A stretch of DNA of 64,000 bases from Shiella aurantiaca (lineage in GTDB: Bacteria; Bacteroidota; Bacteroidia; Cytophagales; Cyclobacteriaceae): the NCBI GenBank assembly GCA_030412945.1, contig JAUHJS010000001.1, positions 511,709 to 575,708 of the forward strand, read 5' to 3'. The notes under the pieces were generated by a model that searched no databases, was not told where the DNA came from, and worked only from the letters and a program-made list of their open reading frames with translations. Made by a program: the position numbers and the translations under genes. Of the stretch, positions 1 to 10,367 are shown piece after piece. How positions within the stretch are numbered: the first letter of the stretch is position 1; each line of letters opens with the position of its first letter.

Positions 1-1448
1 ATCAGCTGGTCTGCGTTCGCATCGGCAGTAGGGGCTGCTTCTATCGTTACGACCATCTGGTCGGCTGCGACCGCGCAATTACCAGGTGCATTTGTGGTTA
101 AGGTCAGAGTGACCGCTCCATTGGTGATATCATTAGCCCCTGGCGTATACACTGCACCCAATAAAGAGGCATTATCGAAAGTGCCGTCTCCCGAGGTGGT
201 CCAAGTAGAACTCGAAGCACTACCCCCTATTGAGCCTGCTAGTGTCACATTATCACCAGCGCATACTGTTTGATTATTGTTTGCATCAGCTGTAGCAACT
301 GGATCTATAACCACAGTACCTGTCATATCCACTTCGCAAACGGTAAAGACAGAATTGAAGGCATTCACAGTGTAAGTTCCTGCTGTAGTTTGTGTACCAA
401 ATGAGATGGCTGCTCCTGTTCCATCTAGCGTTGTACCTGTTGGGGTGCCATCAATTACCAATTCATAGGTAATACCTACTTCCGAATCAGCTACGCCAAC
501 AGCCTCACCAGGGTCGGCACATCCATCATTGCCTGTAATGGCAAAAATAGTAGGGGTATCAAATACCTCTATTTCCACAACATTGGATACATCTTCGGGG
601 CAACCCGCTACTTGAACTACTGCACGGTATTGTGTGGTGGTGGTAAGATTGGTAAAATCGAAAGTATCTGAACCCGCATTGCCTTCATCTGTAGTGGCAC
701 CAAAATTATTGGTAGAGGATTCCCAGCGGACAATATCTCCACTAAAACCCGTTAGGGTAAGCGTACCCGAATTGGTGGGTTCGCATACTTGGGTGGTAGA
801 AGCATTTAAGGTACCTCCATCTGATCCAGAAGGAACAACTAAATTTATTAAATCAAAATCACAGCCATTATCATCTGTGATTTTAACAGAATAAGTACCG
901 GGAGCAAGGCCACTTACATCTTGGGTGACTGCTGCATTGGACCATAAATATGTGTAATCTACCGCTATAGTTCCTCCCGCTGGAGTAATATCTATGGCAC
1001 CATCGTTTCCATTGCAAGAGGGTGAAATGGAAGAAGTAGCTGAAATTTGGATGGGTTGAAAAACCGCTAAGTTGCCACTATTGGTGATATTGGTCGGAAA
1101 AATATCTGATGAAGTTATATCTACAGAATATATCCCGGCAGGTATTCCAGTAAATGCTCCTACCGGTGTGGTAAGATTACCATTGGTTGTATTAAAAGTA
1201 ACTATCAAAGGCAATGTACCAGAATCAAAAGTAACAGAACCAAATAGCTGGTTAGGTGACTTCTTATAAAATTCGACAGTAATGGGGAACGTTCCAGACG
1301 TAATTTCTACACTTATTTCACCATCATTACCTCCAAAACAAGAAACATTCTCTGTTACGGAAAAATTGGCCCCAACCTGTCCATAAGACCAAAATGTGCT
1401 AAAAAACAGTACACCAAAAACTAAAAATCTACTCACGCTATTTCTCAT
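1..1448 (-). CDS. Giant SprB-repeat / Ig-like secreted adhesin (5' part only)
   Basis: Only the first 482 codons are present; the gene runs off the left edge, so its length and C-terminal sorting domain are unseen. Residues 1-24 form a signal peptide ending SYGQ. Two SprB-type repeats follow, about 27-135 and 135-196; the second has the typical core with SCNGNDG, TYLWSN, LAPGTYSVKITD and NGC. From about 200 the chain is built of Ig-like or PKD-like modules with phrases such as TVCAGDNVTLAGS. Such proteins in Bacteroidota are exported by the type IX system and act at the surface as adhesins or gliding motors. The ATG lies 2 bases after the stop of the small secreted gene at 1451-1816, so the two are probably one transcript. 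The class call is firm; the exact role is inferred. Confidence 0.85.
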   Translation of the reverse strand, partial: MRNSVSRFLVFGVLFFSTFWSYGQVGANFSVTENVSCFGGNDGEISVEITSGTFPITVEFYKKSPNQLFGSVTFDSGTLPLIVTFNTTNGNLTTPVGAFTGIPAGIYSVDITSSDIFPTNITNSGNLAVFQPIQISATSSISPSCNGNDGAIDITPAGGTIAVDYTYLWSNAAVTQDVSGLAPGTYSVKITDDNGCDFDLINLVVPSGSDGGTLNASTTQVCEPTNSGTLTLTGFSGDIVRWESSTNNFGATTDEGNAGSDTFDFTNLTTTTQYRAVVQVAGCPEDVSNVVEIEVFDTPTIFAITGNDGCADPGEAVGVADSEVGITYELVIDGTPTGTTLDGTGAAISFGTQTTAGTYTVNAFNSVFTVCEVDMTGTVVIDPVATADANNNQTVCAGDNVTLAGSIGGSASSSTWTTSGDGTFDNASLLGAVYTPGANDITNGAVTLTLTTNAPGNCAVAADQMVVTIEAAPTADANADQL

Positions 1449-1450
1449 GT

Positions 1451-1816
1451 TTAATAGATGGCTATAATTTGAGTATCAAGCTGCTGACAATCTTGAGCAG
1501 CATTTGAAAAAATAATCGAAATACGATACAATGATTCTCCTTTAAGTTGTCCAAAAGTATGAGTCCCTCCTTTTGAAGCTTTTAATTCTTTTAGTAGAGT
1601 CTTCTTTCCTGCTTCTACATTATATAATTGATAAATGTAGGATTCATCTGAAACAACAGAAAAGGAAATACTTCCATTTTCCAAATTATCGGACGAGTTT
1701 ATAGTTTCTGTAACTTCAATAGATTTATTACAGGAGTTTGCTTTTGTTATACCTTCCTTTTCAGGAGCGGTTACCAGCAAATAAAAGCTTAAAAAAATCA
1801 ATTTAATCATACCCAT
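1451..1816 (-). CDS. Small secreted protein, first gene of adhesin operon
   Basis: A 121-residue protein with a hydrophobic N-terminal export signal (LIFLSFYLLV) and no lipobox cysteine. The mature part is polar and beta-rich, with YIYQLYNVEAGKK and LKGESLYRISIIFSN suggesting a single Ig-like or SprB-like fold; two cysteines (one in NSCNK, one in QDCQQ) could form a disulfide. There are two in-frame ATGs, at 1816 and 1810, and either could be used. The stop is 2 bases before the adhesin ATG, so translational coupling is likely. I do not recognise a named family. It may be an accessory or partner of the adhesin, which is inference from position only. Confidence 0.6.
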   Translation of the reverse strand: MGMIKLIFLSFYLLVTAPEKEGITKANSCNKSIEVTETINSSDNLENGSISFSVVSDESYIYQLYNVEAGKKTLLKELKASKGGTHTFGQLKGESLYRISIIFSNAAQDCQQLDTQIIAIY

Positions 1817-2033
1817 CTGTAGTTAATCATACAATTTAATAACTCTTAGCGGTGAAAAGTAACCGAACTTAAAAAATGTCGGGATACTACTATTCTAAAA
1901 ATAATGCAAATAGTGACAAATAATTCAATAATCAAGCACTTTTCCGAATTATTTGCGGTTAAATCAATGATTTTTCGATGATTTCCCTTTTCGACACAAC
2001 AAGGTGAGGCTATTTCCTGACTTTACTCACTTG

Positions 2034-2067
2034 TTTGCAAGATTTTGCCTAATTTGGCTTACCTTTG
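2034..2067 (+). promoter_or_regulatory. Promoter of acnA
   Basis: TTTG at 2034-2037 and TACCTTTG at 2060-2067 match the Bacteroidota -33/-7 consensus (TTTG, then TAnnTTTG), separated by 22 bases, slightly longer than usual. The start codon is 46 bases downstream of the -7 element. The rest of the 297-base gap from 1817 to 2113 shows no gene. Confidence 0.5.
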
Positions 2068-2113
2068 TTGGCACACGGAATTTCATATTAATCGTAAATA
2101 AAAAACATATTGT

Positions 2114-4378
2114 ATGGCTTTTGACATAGACATGATCAAGGCGGTGTACGCCCAAATGGGTTCACGTATTGAGGCAGCCAGAAAAGCTACTGGTAAGCCC
2201 CTGACCCTCACTGAAAAAATCCTCTATTCTCACCTTACGGAAGGCGCGGCCAAGCAGGCCTTTACCCGTGGCGAAACCTATGTAGACTTTGCTCCTGATA
2301 GAGTGGCCATGCAAGATGCTACCGCCCAAATGGCGCTATTGCAGTTTATGCAGGCAGGTCGTCCGAAAGTAGCTGTACCTTCTACCGTACACTGCGATCA
2401 CTTGATTCAGGCGAAAATTGGTGCCGATCAAGATTTAGAGACTGCCGTAAACCAAAACAAAGAGGTATATGATTTCCTTGCCTCTGTATCGAATAAATAT
2501 GGTATCGGTTTCTGGAAGGCCGGAGCAGGGATTATCCACCAAGTGGTATTAGAAAATTATGCTTTCCCAGGCGGAATGATGATTGGTACCGATTCGCACA
2601 CGCCAAATGCGGGTGGCTTGGGTATGATTGCCATTGGTGTGGGTGGTGCCGATGCCTGCGATGTGATGGCCGGATTGCCTTGGGAGCTGAAATTCCCTAA
2701 GCTGATTGGTGTAAAACTGACCGGAAAAATGAGCGGTTGGACTTCTGCTAAAGACGTAATCCTAAAAGTAGCCGGAATCTTGACCGTAAAAGGGGGAACC
2801 GGAGCTATTGTAGAATATTTCGGGGAAGGTGCTCGTTCGCTTTCAGCTACCGGAAAAGGAACTATTTGTAACATGGGTGCTGAGATTGGTGCTACCACTT
2901 CGGTGTTTGGCTATGATGAAAAAATTGCCGAATACTTAAAAGGAACCGATCGTGCCGATGTAGCCGCTTTGGCCGATGCCGTAAAAGCACACCTAACCGG
3001 AGATGATGAAGTATATGCAAATCCGGAGAAATACTTCGATCAAGTAATTGAAATCAATCTTTCTGAACTGGAGCCGCATATCAACGGTCCTTTTACGCCA
3101 GATTTGGCTTGGCCTATTTCTAAATTCGCGCAAGCAGTGAAGGAAAACAACTGGCCTGCAACCCTTGAGGTAGGCTTGATTGGTTCATGCACCAACTCCT
3201 CTTATGAAGATTTGACCCGCTCGGCTTCTTTGGCTCAACAGGCTGCCGATAAAAACCTAAAAGCAAAAGCAGAATTCACCATCACCCCAGGCTCGGAATT
3301 GGTTCGCTACACCGCTGAACGTGATGGCATTTTGGACACGTTCGATAAAATTGGTGGAGTGGTATTGGCCAATGCCTGCGGCCCTTGTATCGGCCAGTGG
3401 GCGCGCCACAGCAGCGACCCCGAAAGAAAGAACTCTATCATTACGTCTTTCAACAGAAACTTCAAATCGCGTAATGATGGCAACCCGAATACCCACGCTT
3501 TCGTGGCTTCTCCTGAAATCGTAACGGCTTTTGCTATCGCAGGAGACTTGACTTTCAATCCATTGACCGACACCTTGACCAACGAGGACGGCAAGCAAGT
3601 GAAACTGGATGAACCGAAAGGTTTTGAATTGCCTTCAAAAGGCTTTAGCGTAGAAGATGCCGGATTCCAAGCTCCTGCTGCTGATGGTAGTAAGGTGCAA
3701 GTATTGGTAAGCCCTAGCTCCGATCGTTTGCAATTGCTCGATCCGTTTGCGGCTTGGGAAGGTACTGACTTGAAAGGCTTGAAGCTTTTGATTAAAGCAA
3801 AAGGTAAATGTACCACTGACCATATTTCTATGGCGGGTCCTTGGTTGAAATACCGTGGCCACTTGGATAATATCTCAAATAACCTATTGATTGGCGCTAC
3901 CAACTTCTTCAACGATGCTTCTAATAAAGTAAAGAACCAGTTGAACGGAGAATACGGCACCGTACCGGGCGTACAGCGCGAATACAAAAAAGCAGGTATC
4001 GGTTCGATAGTAGTAGGTGATGAAAACTACGGGGAAGGTTCTTCTCGTGAGCATGCCGCCATGGAGCCTCGTCACTTAGGCGTTCGTGCGATTTTGGTAA
4101 AATCTTTTGCCCGTATCCACGAAACCAATTTAAAGAAGCAAGGTATGTTGGCCTTAACCTTTGCCAATCCGGCCGATTATGATAAAATCAAAGAAGATGA
4201 CAACATCGATATCGTAGGCTTGACGACTTTCAGTGAAGGTAAGCCACTTACTATTGTGTTGAATCATACAGATGGTAGCAAAGATGAGATTAAAGTAAAC
4301 CATACCTACAATGCTCAGCAAATTGAGTGGTTCAAAGCAGGTGGTGCGCTAAATATCATTCGTAAGGCCAATGCCTAA
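2114..4378 (+). CDS. acnA: Aconitate hydratase, mitochondrial-like
   Basis: Interconverts citrate and isocitrate through cis-aconitate in the TCA cycle in the cytoplasm. The 754-residue length matches mitochondrial-type aconitase rather than the larger AcnA/IRP or AcnB forms. The [4Fe-4S] ligands are visible as Cys359 (GSCTNSS), Cys422 and Cys425 (ACGPCIGQW), one residue off the pig heart enzyme numbering. [11 protein letters not shown] marks the N-terminal substrate region and [17 protein letters not shown] the C-terminal swivel domain. It stands alone, with its own upstream promoter and a terminator at 4399-4430. The symbol acnA is used loosely for this class. Confidence 0.95.
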   Translation: MAFDIDMIKAVYAQMGSRIEAARKATGKPLTLTEKILYSHLTEGAAKQAFTRGETYVDFAPDRVAMQDATAQMALLQFMQAGRPKVAVPSTVHCDHLIQAKIGADQDLETAVNQNKEVYDFLASVSNKYGIGFWKAGAGIIHQVVLENYAFPGGMMIGTDSHTPNAGGLGMIAIGVGGADACDVMAGLPWELKFPKLIGVKLTGKMSGWTSAKDVILKVAGILTVKGGTGAIVEYFGEGARSLSATGKGTICNMGAEIGATTSVFGYDEKIAEYLKGTDRADVAALADAVKAHLTGDDEVYANPEKYFDQVIEINLSELEPHINGPFTPDLAWPISKFAQAVKENNWPATLEVGLIGSCTNSSYEDLTRSASLAQQAADKNLKAKAEFTITPGSELVRYTAERDGILDTFDKIGGVVLANACGPCIGQWARHSSDPERKNSIITSFNRNFKSRNDGNPNTHAFVASPEIVTAFAIAGDLTFNPLTDTLTNEDGKQVKLDEPKGFELPSKGFSVEDAGFQAPAADGSKVQVLVSPSSDRLQLLDPFAAWEGTDLKGLKLLIKAKGKCTTDHISMAGPWLKYRGHLDNISNNLLIGATNFFNDASNKVKNQLNGEYGTVPGVQREYKKAGIGSIVVGDENYGEGSSREHAAMEPRHLGVRAILVKSFARIHETNLKKQGMLALTFANPADYDKIKEDDNIDIVGLTTFSEGKPLTIVLNHTDGSKDEIKVNHTYNAQQIEWFKAGGALNIIRKANA

Positions 4379-4398
4379 GCGATAATAGTATAAAAACC

Positions 4399-4430
4399 AA
4401 AAGGCCATTGCATATGCGATGGCCTTTTTT
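4399..4430 (+). terminator. Intrinsic terminator of acnA
   Basis: Stem GGCCAT (4403-4408) pairs with ATGGCC (4419-4424), flanked by A4 and a run of six T, 20 bases after the acnA stop. The loop itself contains the palindrome GCATATGC. Confidence 0.85.
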
Positions 4431-4455
4431 GTTACTAACTGTTTATAATTTTTCT

Positions 4456-5463
4456 TTAGTACTGAGTCGTATTCAGATTATAATAATGCTTTTGGTTTTT
4501 GGCCAGATTACCCAAGTTCCATTCAATATCTTCGGTGTAGGCACTCTGACGAACCGAACAATCGCTTATCCGGCAATAGCGGCAACAAAGCTCAGGAATA
4601 CAGGGATCGGCATGGGTAAAAATCTCCAGTTCGTTGTTTATATTTTTTTGTAACTGTTCTTCAAGCTCATGCAATTCTTCGTGAACCTGTTCCAAGGTAA
4701 AATAATAGGGCAAGGTAACGTGGCAATCTACATGCAAATCGGCCCCGTATTTCAGCACCCGCATATTGTGGATATCTATCCAACTAGGTTTGCGGCTGGC
4801 ATTCATAATATTGGCAATCTTCTGTAAGCTTTCCTTATCGCTTTCATCCATAAGCCCCGAAACACTGGAGCGAATCAATTGATAGCCGTTGTACAGAATA
4901 AACAGGGAAAAACCCAAAGATAAAGCACTATCTAACCAAAACTGATTGGTAAAATAAATTAATACCACGCCCAATAGAAGCACAAGAGAGCTATAAAAAT
5001 CAGTAAGCAAGTGTTTGCCATCTGCATATAGCGTAAGAGAATCCATGCGCTTGCCTTCTTTGCGCAAATACCAGCCCAAGACCCCATTAGCCACCGAGGC
5101 GATACTAAGCAACAAGAGTCCGAGAGGGAGGTCACTAATCACCTTAGGCGAAAAGAAGGAATAAATGGATTGTCCTAAAATATAAACACCTGCCAAGAGA
5201 ATAAGTACCCCTTCTACTCCAGCCGAAAAAAACTCGATTTTACCATGTCCGTAGGGGTGATCCTCGTCTTTGGGTTGATTGGCCAACCAAATACTATAAA
5301 AAGCAAACCCTGAGGCTACTACATTTACAATAGACTCCACCGCATCGGTAAGAATGGCCGTGGATTGGGTGATAAAATAGGCTACAAACTTCAATCCCAT
5401 CAGTAGTAAACTAATGAAGAAAGAAAGGCGGATAAGTTGGGATTTGCGAGCTTTACTTTTCAT
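4456..5463 (-). CDS. Cation diffusion facilitator (CDF) metal exporter
   Basis: A 335-residue proton-coupled divalent metal exporter of the inner membrane (FieF/ZitB family; Zn, Fe, Mn or Cd cannot be told apart here). Six hydrophobic segments fill residues 10-200. The conserved metal site is seen as LTDAVES in TM2 and the loop HPYGHGKIEFFSAG. A cytoplasmic ferredoxin-like domain follows, with DIHNMRV and HVDCHVTL. After the HADP motif there is an unusual cysteine-rich tail with Cys288, 293, 294, 297 and 302, probably a further metal site. It is the last gene of a three-gene operon, 3 bases after the DUF819 gene. Confidence 0.9.
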   Translation of the reverse strand: MKSKARKSQLIRLSFFISLLLMGLKFVAYFITQSTAILTDAVESIVNVVASGFAFYSIWLANQPKDEDHPYGHGKIEFFSAGVEGVLILLAGVYILGQSIYSFFSPKVISDLPLGLLLLSIASVANGVLGWYLRKEGKRMDSLTLYADGKHLLTDFYSSLVLLLGVVLIYFTNQFWLDSALSLGFSLFILYNGYQLIRSSVSGLMDESDKESLQKIANIMNASRKPSWIDIHNMRVLKYGADLHVDCHVTLPYYFTLEQVHEELHELEEQLQKNINNELEIFTHADPCIPELCCRYCRISDCSVRQSAYTEDIEWNLGNLAKNQKHYYNLNTTQY

Positions 5464-5466
5464 AGC

Positions 5467-6720
5467 TTAGGGCGCAACAGCTTGCATCAAGATGGCACAA
5501 ATCCAGGCTCCGTAGGTGCCTAAGGCATAACCCAGAACCGCCAAGAGCACCCCTACCGAGGCTAAAGAAGGATGGAAATATCCAGCCACAATAGGTGCGG
5601 AGGCTGCTCCACCGATATTGGCCTGACTACCCACGGCCGTAAAGAAGAAAGGAGCTTTTATAATTTTAGCCGTTACTAGCAAAATTATAACATGAATCAG
5701 CATCCAGATACCTCCGATAGCAAACAGTTTATAATTGGTAATAATGGAATTCAAATCCATCTGCATACCAATGGTAGCTACCAACACATACAACATGGCA
5801 CTCCCGAGCCGGCTTGCCCCTACCCCTTCAAGTTGGCGGGCTTTGGTAAAACTCAGCACTAAACCAAAAGTAGTAGCCAATACCACTATCCAGAAAAAGC
5901 CGGAATCTAAACTAAATCGGTCGAGTTCCCAATGGGCGGGTAAGGATTGTATAAAAGGCACAATGTAATCGGCTAGAAAGTGCGAAAGCCCTGTAAGGCC
6001 AAAGGCTACTGCCAGTACCATCAAGGTATCGGGCAAGGCCGGAATTTTCAGAATACTCAATCGGTAATTTTCTATGCGGTCGCGCACCTCTGTTATTGCC
6101 GAAGTGTCGGCTTTGAAATAGGCATCAATTTTATCGGCTTTACTGATTCCATACAGCAAAACGGCTGTCCAGAGATTGCCCACAATCACATCTATGGTTA
6201 CCATAATGGTAAATAACTCTCCACTGGCACCAAACACTTCCAGCATGGCGGCTTGGTTAGCCCCTCCGCCAATCCAGCTTCCTGCAATGGTAGCCATACC
6301 TCGCCATACGGCATCGGGGCCTGCCCCTCCTACTAAATCAGGATTAAAAGTCGAAACCAGCAAAATAGCCAAGGGACCACCGATAATTACACCCAGCGTT
6401 CCGGCCAAAAACATGATGATTGCCTTAGGACCCAATTTTATAATTCCCTTTAAATCAATGCTGATGGTAAGCAAAACCAAACTGGCAGGAAGCAAATAAC
6501 GGGAAGCCATTTTATACAGTCCGGAGGCTTCCGCAGAAATCAGTCCGAAACTATTGAATAGCGAAGGGATAAAATAGCAGAGCAAAAGGCTTGGCACCAC
6601 TCCATAAAACTTCTTCCAAAAAGAGGAAGAACTGGAAGAGGTTTTGAATACAAAAGCCAAAACCAGCATGAGTAAGCCCAGCACTACGGCATCGTTGGTG
6701 ATAAATGATTGTTTTTCCAT
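5467..6720 (-). CDS. DUF819 family membrane protein
   Basis: A 417-residue polytopic inner-membrane protein with ten or more hydrophobic helices. The phrases GSWIGGGANQAAM (about 150-160) and GSQANIGGAASAPIVAGYF (about 365-385) are hallmarks of DUF819 (PF05684), whose two halves resemble each other like an inverted-repeat transporter. The substrate is not known from sequence. It sits between a Nudix hydrolase (3 bases upstream) and a CDF exporter (3 bases downstream), so all three are co-transcribed. Confidence 0.88.
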   Translation of the reverse strand: MEKQSFITNDAVVLGLLMLVLAFVFKTSSSSSSFWKKFYGVVPSLLLCYFIPSLFNSFGLISAEASGLYKMASRYLLPASLVLLTISIDLKGIIKLGPKAIIMFLAGTLGVIIGGPLAILLVSTFNPDLVGGAGPDAVWRGMATIAGSWIGGGANQAAMLEVFGASGELFTIMVTIDVIVGNLWTAVLLYGISKADKIDAYFKADTSAITEVRDRIENYRLSILKIPALPDTLMVLAVAFGLTGLSHFLADYIVPFIQSLPAHWELDRFSLDSGFFWIVVLATTFGLVLSFTKARQLEGVGASRLGSAMLYVLVATIGMQMDLNSIITNYKLFAIGGIWMLIHVIILLVTAKIIKAPFFFTAVGSQANIGGAASAPIVAGYFHPSLASVGVLLAVLGYALGTYGAWICAILMQAVAP

Positions 6721-6723
6721 AGT

Positions 6724-7374
6724 TTATAAATCGAGCGATGGGTCGCCAGCCACTTCTTGTAATATAAATTTCAACTCACTTAGCATCATGGCGGTAGCAC
6801 CCCAAACGGTTTCGTTATCAATGGCGAAGTAAGGCGTTTGAAGCGTGAATTTGCCCAACACTGTCATTACTTTATGCTGTATGGTTTCTTCTTGCAGCAG
6901 TAAACGCAAAGGCATTTCAATTACCCGTACCACTTCGTATTGATTGATCAAAAAATCGGGCCGCTGCTCGGTGTAGGCCAGCACCGGGAAGACTTTGAAA
7001 TTGCTAGGCGGAATGTACATCTCTGTCATGGCACCCAAGATTTTCACCTTATCTTGCTCAATACCAACTTCTTCATGTGCCTCACGCAAAGCCGTTTCGA
7101 ACAAATCGGCATCTTGTTCTTCTTTTTTCCCACCCGGAAAACTCACCTGACCGCCATGAACGCCTTCATAATCAGGCCTAAGCATAAGCGGAATAAACCA
7201 TTCACCTTGGTGTTTATAAAGCAAAATCAGCACACTTCCCTGCTTGGCATCTGGTCTTTCTTTGAATACAAAGCGCTCTTGGTCCACGGGCACGGCCGAC
7301 ATCCGTATTTGCGCCTCCCTACCGGGAAGCGGCTGCTGCAAGCGTGTACGTAAATACGAAATTAGTGCTTCCAA
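6724..7374 (-). CDS. Nudix hydrolase, CoA pyrophosphatase type (NudL-like)
   Basis: The Nudix box starts at GGKKEEQDADLFETAL and continues as REAHEEVGI, giving the metal-binding G-x5-E-x7-REuxEExGu pattern. The preceding LMLRPDYEG...GGQVSFPGG is the signature of the CoA pyrophosphatase subgroup, which cleaves CoA to phosphopantetheine and 3',5'-ADP. The frame opens with TTG at 7374 just after an in-frame TAG, so no upstream ATG exists. The N-terminal LISYLRTRLQQPLPG looks family-like and favours the TTG, but a -7 element overlaps that codon; the next ATG is at 7302. It is the first gene of the operon with DUF819 and CDF. Confidence 0.85.
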   Translation of the reverse strand: MEALISYLRTRLQQPLPGREAQIRMSAVPVDQERFVFKERPDAKQGSVLILLYKHQGEWFIPLMLRPDYEGVHGGQVSFPGGKKEEQDADLFETALREAHEEVGIEQDKVKILGAMTEMYIPPSNFKVFPVLAYTEQRPDFLINQYEVVRVIEMPLRLLLQEETIQHKVMTVLGKFTLQTPYFAIDNETVWGATAMMLSELKFILQEVAGDPSLDL

Positions 7375-7379
7375 ATATA
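7372..7379 (-). promoter_or_regulatory. Possible -7 element of the Nudix operon
   Basis: TATATTTG on the minus strand is an exact TAnnTTTG match. It overlaps the apparent TTG start of the Nudix gene and lies just after the valS terminator, so a new promoter is expected about here. No TTG was seen at the -33 distance. Confidence 0.35.
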
Positions 7380-7388
7380 CCTAATGAT

Positions 7389-7411
7389 AAAAAAGGAGGC
7401 TTTTGCCTCCT
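7389..7411 (-). terminator. Intrinsic terminator of valS
   Basis: Perfect 7-bp stem AGGAGGC/GCCTCCT (7394-7400, 7405-7411) with a 4-base loop, followed on the minus strand by six T. It lies 64 bases after the valS stop and separates it from the Nudix operon. Confidence 0.85.
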
Positions 7412-7474
7412 AAGGTTCGATTTTAAAAATAAGAAAAGATTTTGCTACCACAAGAGCAAAATCCATTAGTGGCA

Positions 7475-10096
7475 TTATACGAGGGCTTTCAAACTTTCCT
7501 CCAAGGCTTTGATTTTTGCCTCGGCATCGGCCTGCTTCTTGCGTTCGTTTTCTAAAACCTGAGCCGGAGCTCCGCTCACGAATCGCTCGTTAGAAAGCTT
7601 TTTCATAACCGTCTCTAAAAAGCCACGGGTATAGGCCAACTCTTTCTCAATATTTTCTTTCTCCTTCTCCACATCAATTGCCCCTGCCATCGGAACAGAA
7701 AGCTCATCGCCTTTGATCACAAAACTTACCGCGCCATCTACCTTATCTTGGGTAAATACAGGCACCTCCACATTGGCCAACTTAATCAAGATGGCTTGAA
7801 AACGCTCGTAGATTCCCTTATTGGCTGTTTTTACAAACAAACCTAGAGTTTCTTTAGGAGATAAACCTTTGGCGCTGCGCAGGTTACGGATTTGAGAAAC
7901 CGCCTCAAATATATGAGCCGCTTCTTCTACCAATTGGGCATCGAAGGCTGCGGCTTGCGGATATTCGGCTACAATAAGGCAATCTCTTTCGCTGCGTGGC
8001 TTCAGGCTTTGCCAAATTTCTTCGGTGATAAAAGGCATAAACGGATGCAATACCTTCACAATACGTTCGAAGAAATTCACCGTAGCTTCATAAGTAGCCT
8101 TATCGATAGGCTGTCCGAATTCAGGTTTCACCATTTCGAGATACCAAGCACAGAAATCATCCCATACGAGCTTGTAAACTGTCATCAGCGCATCAGACAT
8201 GCGGTATTTATCGTAATTGTCTTCCAGCTCGGCAAGTGCCTGATTAAAGCGGGCTTCAAACCAGCTGATAGCCGTGGCATTGGCTTCGTTACGTCCTTCT
8301 TTTACCTCCCAGCCTTTTACCAAACGGAAAGCATTCCAGATTTTATTAGAAAAATTACGGCCTTGCTCTACCAGCTTCTCATCATATAGCAAATCGTTAC
8401 CCGCAGGTGAACTGAATAGCATACCCGTACGCACCGCATCGGCACCGAAGTTGGCAATCAAATCCAAAGGATCGGGAGAATTACCCAGCGACTTGCTCAT
8501 CTTACGGCCTAGTTTATCGCGCACAATTCCGGTAAGGTATACATTTTCAAAAGGCTTGTCGCCAAGATATTCGTATCCGGCAATGATCATACGAGCCACC
8601 CAGAAGAACAAAATCTCGGGAGCCGTTACTAAGTCATTGGTCGGGTAATAAAACTTCAATTCCTCATTAGGCTTTCCGGTTTCAAATACCTTAGGATCGA
8701 ATACCGAAATAGGCCACAACCAGCTACTAAACCATGTATCAAGCACATCATCGTCTTGACGAAGGCCTTCTACCGATTGATTGTTTTGCTCAAACAAAGC
8801 TTTTGCTTCAGTTTCTGTTTTGGCTACCACCATATCGCCCTCAGCATTGTACCAAGCCGGAATACGGTGTCCCCACCAAAGCTGACGGCTAATGCACCAA
8901 TCGCGCACATTTTCCATCCAGCTGCGGTACATGTTTTTGAACTTAGGCGGATGGAGTTTGATGGTATCGTTCATCACGTTTTCCAAAGCCGGAACCGTGA
9001 GTTTGTCCATTTTCAAAAACCATTGCAAGCTCAAGCGCGGCTCAATCACTGCATCGGTACGCTCGCTAAAACCTACATTGCTCTTATAGTCCTCGGCCTT
9101 TAGCAAATGACCTTTTTCTTCTAGTTCTTTAGCGATTTTCTTGCGGGCGATAAAGCGATCTTCGCCTACATAAATCACCGCTTTTTCGTTCAGCGTGCCG
9201 TTGTCGTTCAAGATATCGATAACGGGAAGCTTATGCTTGATGCCCAGTTCGTAGTCATTCAAATCGTGCGCAGGCGTTACTTTCAGACAGCCCGTTCCGA
9301 AATCCATGGTTACGTACTCATCTTCAATGATAGGAATGGCACGGTTAATCAGCGGAATCAAGGCTTTTTTGCCTTTAAGGTGCTGGTAGCGCTCATCGGC
9401 CGGGTGTATACAGATAGCGGAATCGGCCATGATGGTTTCAGGGCGAACAGTAGCGATCGTCACGTACTCATCCGAACCTTCTATTTGGTAGCGGATGTGA
9501 TAGAGTTTGGAGTTTACCTCTTTGAAAATCACCTCATCATCCGACAAGGCGGTTTTGCCTTGTGGATCCCAGTTGACCATGCGCACGCCACGGTAAATCA
9601 GGCCTTTCTTGTACAAATCCGTGAACACGGTAATCACCGAATCGCTCAGATCTTCATCCATGGTAAATTTGGTACGCTCCCAGTCGCAGCTGGCACCTAG
9701 TTTCTTAAGCTGTTCAAGGATGATTCCTCCATACTTTTCCTTCCACTCCCAGGCATATTTAAGGAATTCCTCGCGGCTGATGCTGTTTTTTTCAATACCT
9801 TTTTCTTTCAGCATGGCCACCACCTTCGCTTCCGTAGCGATAGACGCGTGGTCAGTTCCCGGTACCCAGCACGCCTCAAGGCCTTTCATACGCGCCCTGC
9901 GGATGAGCACATCCTGAATGGTATTGTTCAGCATGTGACCCATGTGCAATACGCCCGTTACGTTAGGCGGAGGAATTACGATAGTGTAAGCCTTCTTGCC
10001 CGGCTTAGGAGTAGAGTGGAAGAAGTTTTGCTTCATCCAATAGCTATACCACTTATTTTCAACCTCTTGTGGTGAGTATTTGGTAGATATTTCCAT
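7475..10096 (-). CDS. valS: Valyl-tRNA synthetase
   Basis: A class I aminoacyl-tRNA synthetase charging tRNA-Val, 873 residues. The HIGH-type motif is in [14 protein letters not shown] (residues 42-55) and KMSKS is at 532-536. The CP1 editing domain ([13 protein letters not shown]) precedes WFSSWLWP, and the C-terminal end is a charged coiled coil ([19 protein letters not shown]), the usual tRNA arm. The open frame continues 32 codons upstream to 10192, but that extension is not family-like; the ATG at 10096 starts [16 protein letters not shown], the expected N-terminus. It is monocistronic with its own terminator. Confidence 0.96.
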   Translation of the reverse strand: MEISTKYSPQEVENKWYSYWMKQNFFHSTPKPGKKAYTIVIPPPNVTGVLHMGHMLNNTIQDVLIRRARMKGLEACWVPGTDHASIATEAKVVAMLKEKGIEKNSISREEFLKYAWEWKEKYGGIILEQLKKLGASCDWERTKFTMDEDLSDSVITVFTDLYKKGLIYRGVRMVNWDPQGKTALSDDEVIFKEVNSKLYHIRYQIEGSDEYVTIATVRPETIMADSAICIHPADERYQHLKGKKALIPLINRAIPIIEDEYVTMDFGTGCLKVTPAHDLNDYELGIKHKLPVIDILNDNGTLNEKAVIYVGEDRFIARKKIAKELEEKGHLLKAEDYKSNVGFSERTDAVIEPRLSLQWFLKMDKLTVPALENVMNDTIKLHPPKFKNMYRSWMENVRDWCISRQLWWGHRIPAWYNAEGDMVVAKTETEAKALFEQNNQSVEGLRQDDDVLDTWFSSWLWPISVFDPKVFETGKPNEELKFYYPTNDLVTAPEILFFWVARMIIAGYEYLGDKPFENVYLTGIVRDKLGRKMSKSLGNSPDPLDLIANFGADAVRTGMLFSSPAGNDLLYDEKLVEQGRNFSNKIWNAFRLVKGWEVKEGRNEANATAISWFEARFNQALAELEDNYDKYRMSDALMTVYKLVWDDFCAWYLEMVKPEFGQPIDKATYEATVNFFERIVKVLHPFMPFITEEIWQSLKPRSERDCLIVAEYPQAAAFDAQLVEEAAHIFEAVSQIRNLRSAKGLSPKETLGLFVKTANKGIYERFQAILIKLANVEVPVFTQDKVDGAVSFVIKGDELSVPMAGAIDVEKEKENIEKELAYTRGFLETVMKKLSNERFVSGAPAQVLENERKKQADAEAKIKALEESLKALV

Positions 10097-10201
10097 AGAT
10101 ATCGTTAATCGTATCCCCGCCTCAAAGGCATTTGGGACGTTTTTGTTAAAATCGTTTGAGAAAATGTGGCTAGTAGGTACGAGCCAAGGCATTTAAGCCT
10201 G

Positions 10202-10209
10202 CAAAAATA
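10202..10209 (-). promoter_or_regulatory. Candidate -7 element of valS
   Basis: TATTTTTG followed by CAGG on the minus strand matches TAnnTTTG. It would leave a leader of about 100 bases before the valS ATG. No convincing -33 TTG is visible. Confidence 0.35.
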
Positions 10210-10367
10210 GGAAAAAAGCAGGTAAGAAGAAAGCAGGAAATCAGGATTCGTAAGGGGTGTTTTTGGGGATAAAAAAGAGGAATGTCGGTGAGGAGATTGA
10301 CAATGTGGAAAGAATAGTTATCTTGTTTACAACCAATCAACTATTGAAACCCAAAAAATAAACTTTA

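Noticed and set aside
634-1269. Two + strand ORFs of 86 and 65 codons
   Set aside because: They lie antisense inside the SprB-repeat adhesin, whose frame is open throughout and has recognisable repeats.
2557-4075. Several long antisense ORFs, up to 226 codons
   Set aside because: They are shadows of aconitase; the sense frame has all catalytic motifs.
7892-10075. Rightward ORFs of 65-165 codons
   Set aside because: All are antisense to valS and lack family motifs or export signals that make sense.
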